A stretch of 40,158 nt of DNA from Opitutus sp. GAS368 (GTDB lineage Bacteria; Verrucomicrobiota; Verrucomicrobiia; Opitutales; Opitutaceae). Of the stretch, positions 38,367-40,158 are shown piece after piece. The position numbers and the translations under genes were made by a program. The stretch covers positions 1-40,158 of the forward strand of contig CAMBUJ010000009.1 of assembly GCA_945871005.1 (NCBI GenBank). The letters run 5' to 3'. The notes below the pieces were generated by a model. The model was not told the DNA's origin, did no database searches, and worked only from the letters and a program-made list of their open reading frames with translations. Position 1 is the stretch's first letter. Every line of letters begins with the position of its first letter.

Positions 38367-38397
38367 TTAATCCCCAAATTTGCGTTCTATGCCCCGC

Positions 38398-39414
38398 TCA
38401 AATGCCGTTCGACTTATCGGGCTCGGCGATGATCGGCAGCTCGAGTTGATCGCCTCCCTGAGCACACCACGCATCGACTTGGCGCGATCGTAACTCCGCG
38501 GCGAACTCCTTGGTGTAGCCATGCACCGTGAGGACTTTTTTAGGGCTCACTTCGCGGATGCATTCCATCAATCCGGGGTGGTCGGCATGATCGGACAGGG
38601 CAATGAGCTCATCAATCCGGTAGCGGTATTTGGCGCCCGGTTGCAGGGCCCAGCCGGTGAGCATCGCGGTGCGGGGTGCGGTTAACGCACGCATCAATTT
38701 CGAGCGCAGGGTGTGGGGCGGGGCGATCACGACGTGCCCGGGCAGCGCTGGGTCGCTCAACAGGAGCGGTTCGGGCAGGCCGGGCACGCCGGCGGCCCGG
38801 CAAGCAGCGGTCATCTCCGCCACCGCGGGGTGTTGTACCACCGGGATTCCCTGGGCTGCGAGTAGGGCGATCGCCTCTTGCGCCTTGCCGAGCGAGTAGG
38901 CCAACAACACGGGTGTTTTCCCCACCGCAAAAGCGTCGGCGACGAAGCGCAGCAGGTGGGCTTCAACTTCGGTTTCGGAGGGAAACCGGTAAGTCGGCAG
39001 ACCGAAGGTGGTTTCCAAGATCAGGGTGTCAGCCGGGAGAAAACTGACCGCTTCGGCTGTGCGCCCGGCGCGGGTTTTGAAGTCCCCAGTGTAAAGTAAG
39101 GTGGCGCCGTCGTGGAGCCGGGTGAGGTGGAGCATGGCCGAGCCGGGAATATGCCCGGCGGGCAGGAGGCGGAAGCAAAACCCGTCGCGTTCGAAGGGAA
39201 GCTGAAAGCCTTGGGTGTCGATGCGCCGGACGGGCAGTTTAAAGCGGGTGTGGATCAGCGCGGCGGTGACCGGTGAGCAGAGCGCGGACTGGTGGCGGGC
39301 AAAGTGGTCGCCGTGGGCGTGGGAAACAAACGCGCGGGGTTTGGCCCGCTGCGGGTCCAGCCAGAGGTCGAGTTCCGGCAGGTACAGGCCGCGCTCATAA
39401 CGAACTTCGATCAT
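38398..39414 (-). CDS. Metallo-beta-lactamase/beta-CASP exonuclease (ligase-associated exonuclease-like)
   Basis: 'AFVSHAHGDHFARHQSALCSP', 'LLYTGDFKTRAGRTAEAVSFLPADTLILETTFG', 'LIALSDHADHPGLMECIREVSPKKVLTVHGYTKEFAAEL'. Confidence 0.88.
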   Translation of the reverse strand: MIEVRYERGLYLPELDLWLDPQRAKPRAFVSHAHGDHFARHQSALCSPVTAALIHTRFKLPVRRIDTQGFQLPFERDGFCFRLLPAGHIPGSAMLHLTRLHDGATLLYTGDFKTRAGRTAEAVSFLPADTLILETTFGLPTYRFPSETEVEAHLLRFVADAFAVGKTPVLLAYSLGKAQEAIALLAAQGIPVVQHPAVAEMTAACRAAGVPGLPEPLLLSDPALPGHVVIAPPHTLRSKLMRALTAPRTAMLTGWALQPGAKYRYRIDELIALSDHADHPGLMECIREVSPKKVLTVHGYTKEFAAELRSRQVDAWCAQGGDQLELPIIAEPDKSNGI

Positions 39415-39428
39415 TAGGTTGGAGCGGC

Positions 39429-39508
39429 AAAGTAGCGCAGACTTCCAGTCTGCTCTGGGTTGGGGTGCGGCGCGGGCTCCAAAGCAGACTGGAAGTCTGC
39501 GCTACTTT
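39429..39508. repeat. Dispersed long inverted repeat
   Basis: AAAGTAGCGCAGACTTCCAGTCTGCT (39429-39454) and its exact reverse complement (39483-39508), 26-bp perfect arms, 28-bp loop. Confidence 0.9.
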
Positions 39509-39522
39509 TTTCGGCCGCGCAC

Positions 39523-40158
39523 TTAACCGAGCTGCTGAAGGGCGAAGGAGTAGGCGCCGAGGGCGACCGCCTCGCTGGTGCCGAGGCGCGACATGCCCAC
39601 GCCAAGGCGTTGCAACGGATCGTATTGCAAGGTGCGCTCGCTGCCTGGCACCTGGATGGTGCGGGTTTCGCCCTTAAGGAAGGTTTCCAGCTGGGCGGGA
39701 TCCTCGAGGTTAAAGGTCGGCTGGTTGAGGCGGCGGTAGGTTTTACCGCTCAGGCCGGAATAGCTTGAGTTCACCTCGGCGACGAGGGCGGGCAGGAACA
39801 ACGGCCACGCCCCCGAGACGCCGCCGCCGATCACGGCGAGCCCGTCGATCAGAGTGAGCGCATTGGCCAAGGCGTCGCCGGCCACCTCGCCGAGCTGGCG
39901 AAATGCCTCCAGGGCTGCCGCCTGGTTGCCGGGTTGCTGGCCGCAGCCAATCGCGTAGATGTCCTTGGGCTCGGGCGTTTGCGCGAAGGCGATGCCGGTC
40001 TGTTCGCCGTAAACGCGGCGCACCGCGCGGATGCAGGCGCCCTCCTCAACGTCCATCGTCGGCTTCAATTTGTTACGCAGGGAATGGATCTCACCGGCCA
40101 TCGAGTTGTCGCCGAGGAACAGTTCGCCGTTGCGCACGATGCCTGCGCCGAAACCGGT
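39523..40158 (-). CDS. ROK-family sugar kinase-like protein (N-terminus beyond window)
   Basis: Frame open to the window edge: TGFGAGIVRNGELFLGDNSMAGEIHSL...; 'LTLIDGLAVIGGGVSGAWPLFLPALV'. Confidence 0.75.
   Translation of the reverse strand, partial: TGFGAGIVRNGELFLGDNSMAGEIHSLRNKLKPTMDVEEGACIRAVRRVYGEQTGIAFAQTPEPKDIYAIGCGQQPGNQAAALEAFRQLGEVAGDALANALTLIDGLAVIGGGVSGAWPLFLPALVAEVNSSYSGLSGKTYRRLNQPTFNLEDPAQLETFLKGETRTIQVPGSERTLQYDPLQRLGVGMSRLGTSEAVALGAYSFALQQLG

Overview
The window is a high-GC bacterial chromosome segment. Gene content and dispersed repeat style suggest a Verrucomicrobia/Opitutaceae-like genome (inference, not tested). It splits into two parts. (1) About 1-10.5 kb is an accessory, defence-island-like region. 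It starts with the 3' end of a BREX locus (truncated brxD plus an Lhr-like brxHI helicase overlapping by GTGA). Next come two degraded metallophosphoesterase 3' ends that form direct repeats around an outer-membrane beta-barrel gene and an XRE regulator. Then follows a minus-strand five-gene cluster: 77-aa small protein > calcineurin-like metallophosphoesterase > dual-specificity/tyrosine-type phosphatase > second metallophosphoesterase > AAA/ATPase_2-type ATPase. The part ends with a divergent XRE regulator/hypothetical pair that shares a perfect 16-bp palindrome. (2) About 10.5-40 kb is mostly conserved housekeeping or metabolic genes: selO, metX-metW, NagK-like kinase, SIS protein, LpxR-like, rRNA methyltransferase-like, DUF481, lipoate ligase-like, RmlD-like, pdxH, DUF985 cupin, DUF255 thioredoxin-like, SGNH hydrolase, deoxyhypusine-synthase-like, SnoaL-like/TetR pair, ABC-F, DUF4870, cinA, a reduced uvrC-like gene, allophanate hydrolase, MBL/beta-CASP exonuclease and a partial ROK kinase. 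This part also carries several dispersed inverted-repeat elements, a decayed sigma-54 activator and a lysine-rich histone-H1-like ORF absent from the ORF track. The best candidate for an undescribed system is the phosphatase/phosphatase/ATPase cluster at 4.8-8.4 kb next to BREX. All family calls come from reading motifs in the translations; no database search was run.
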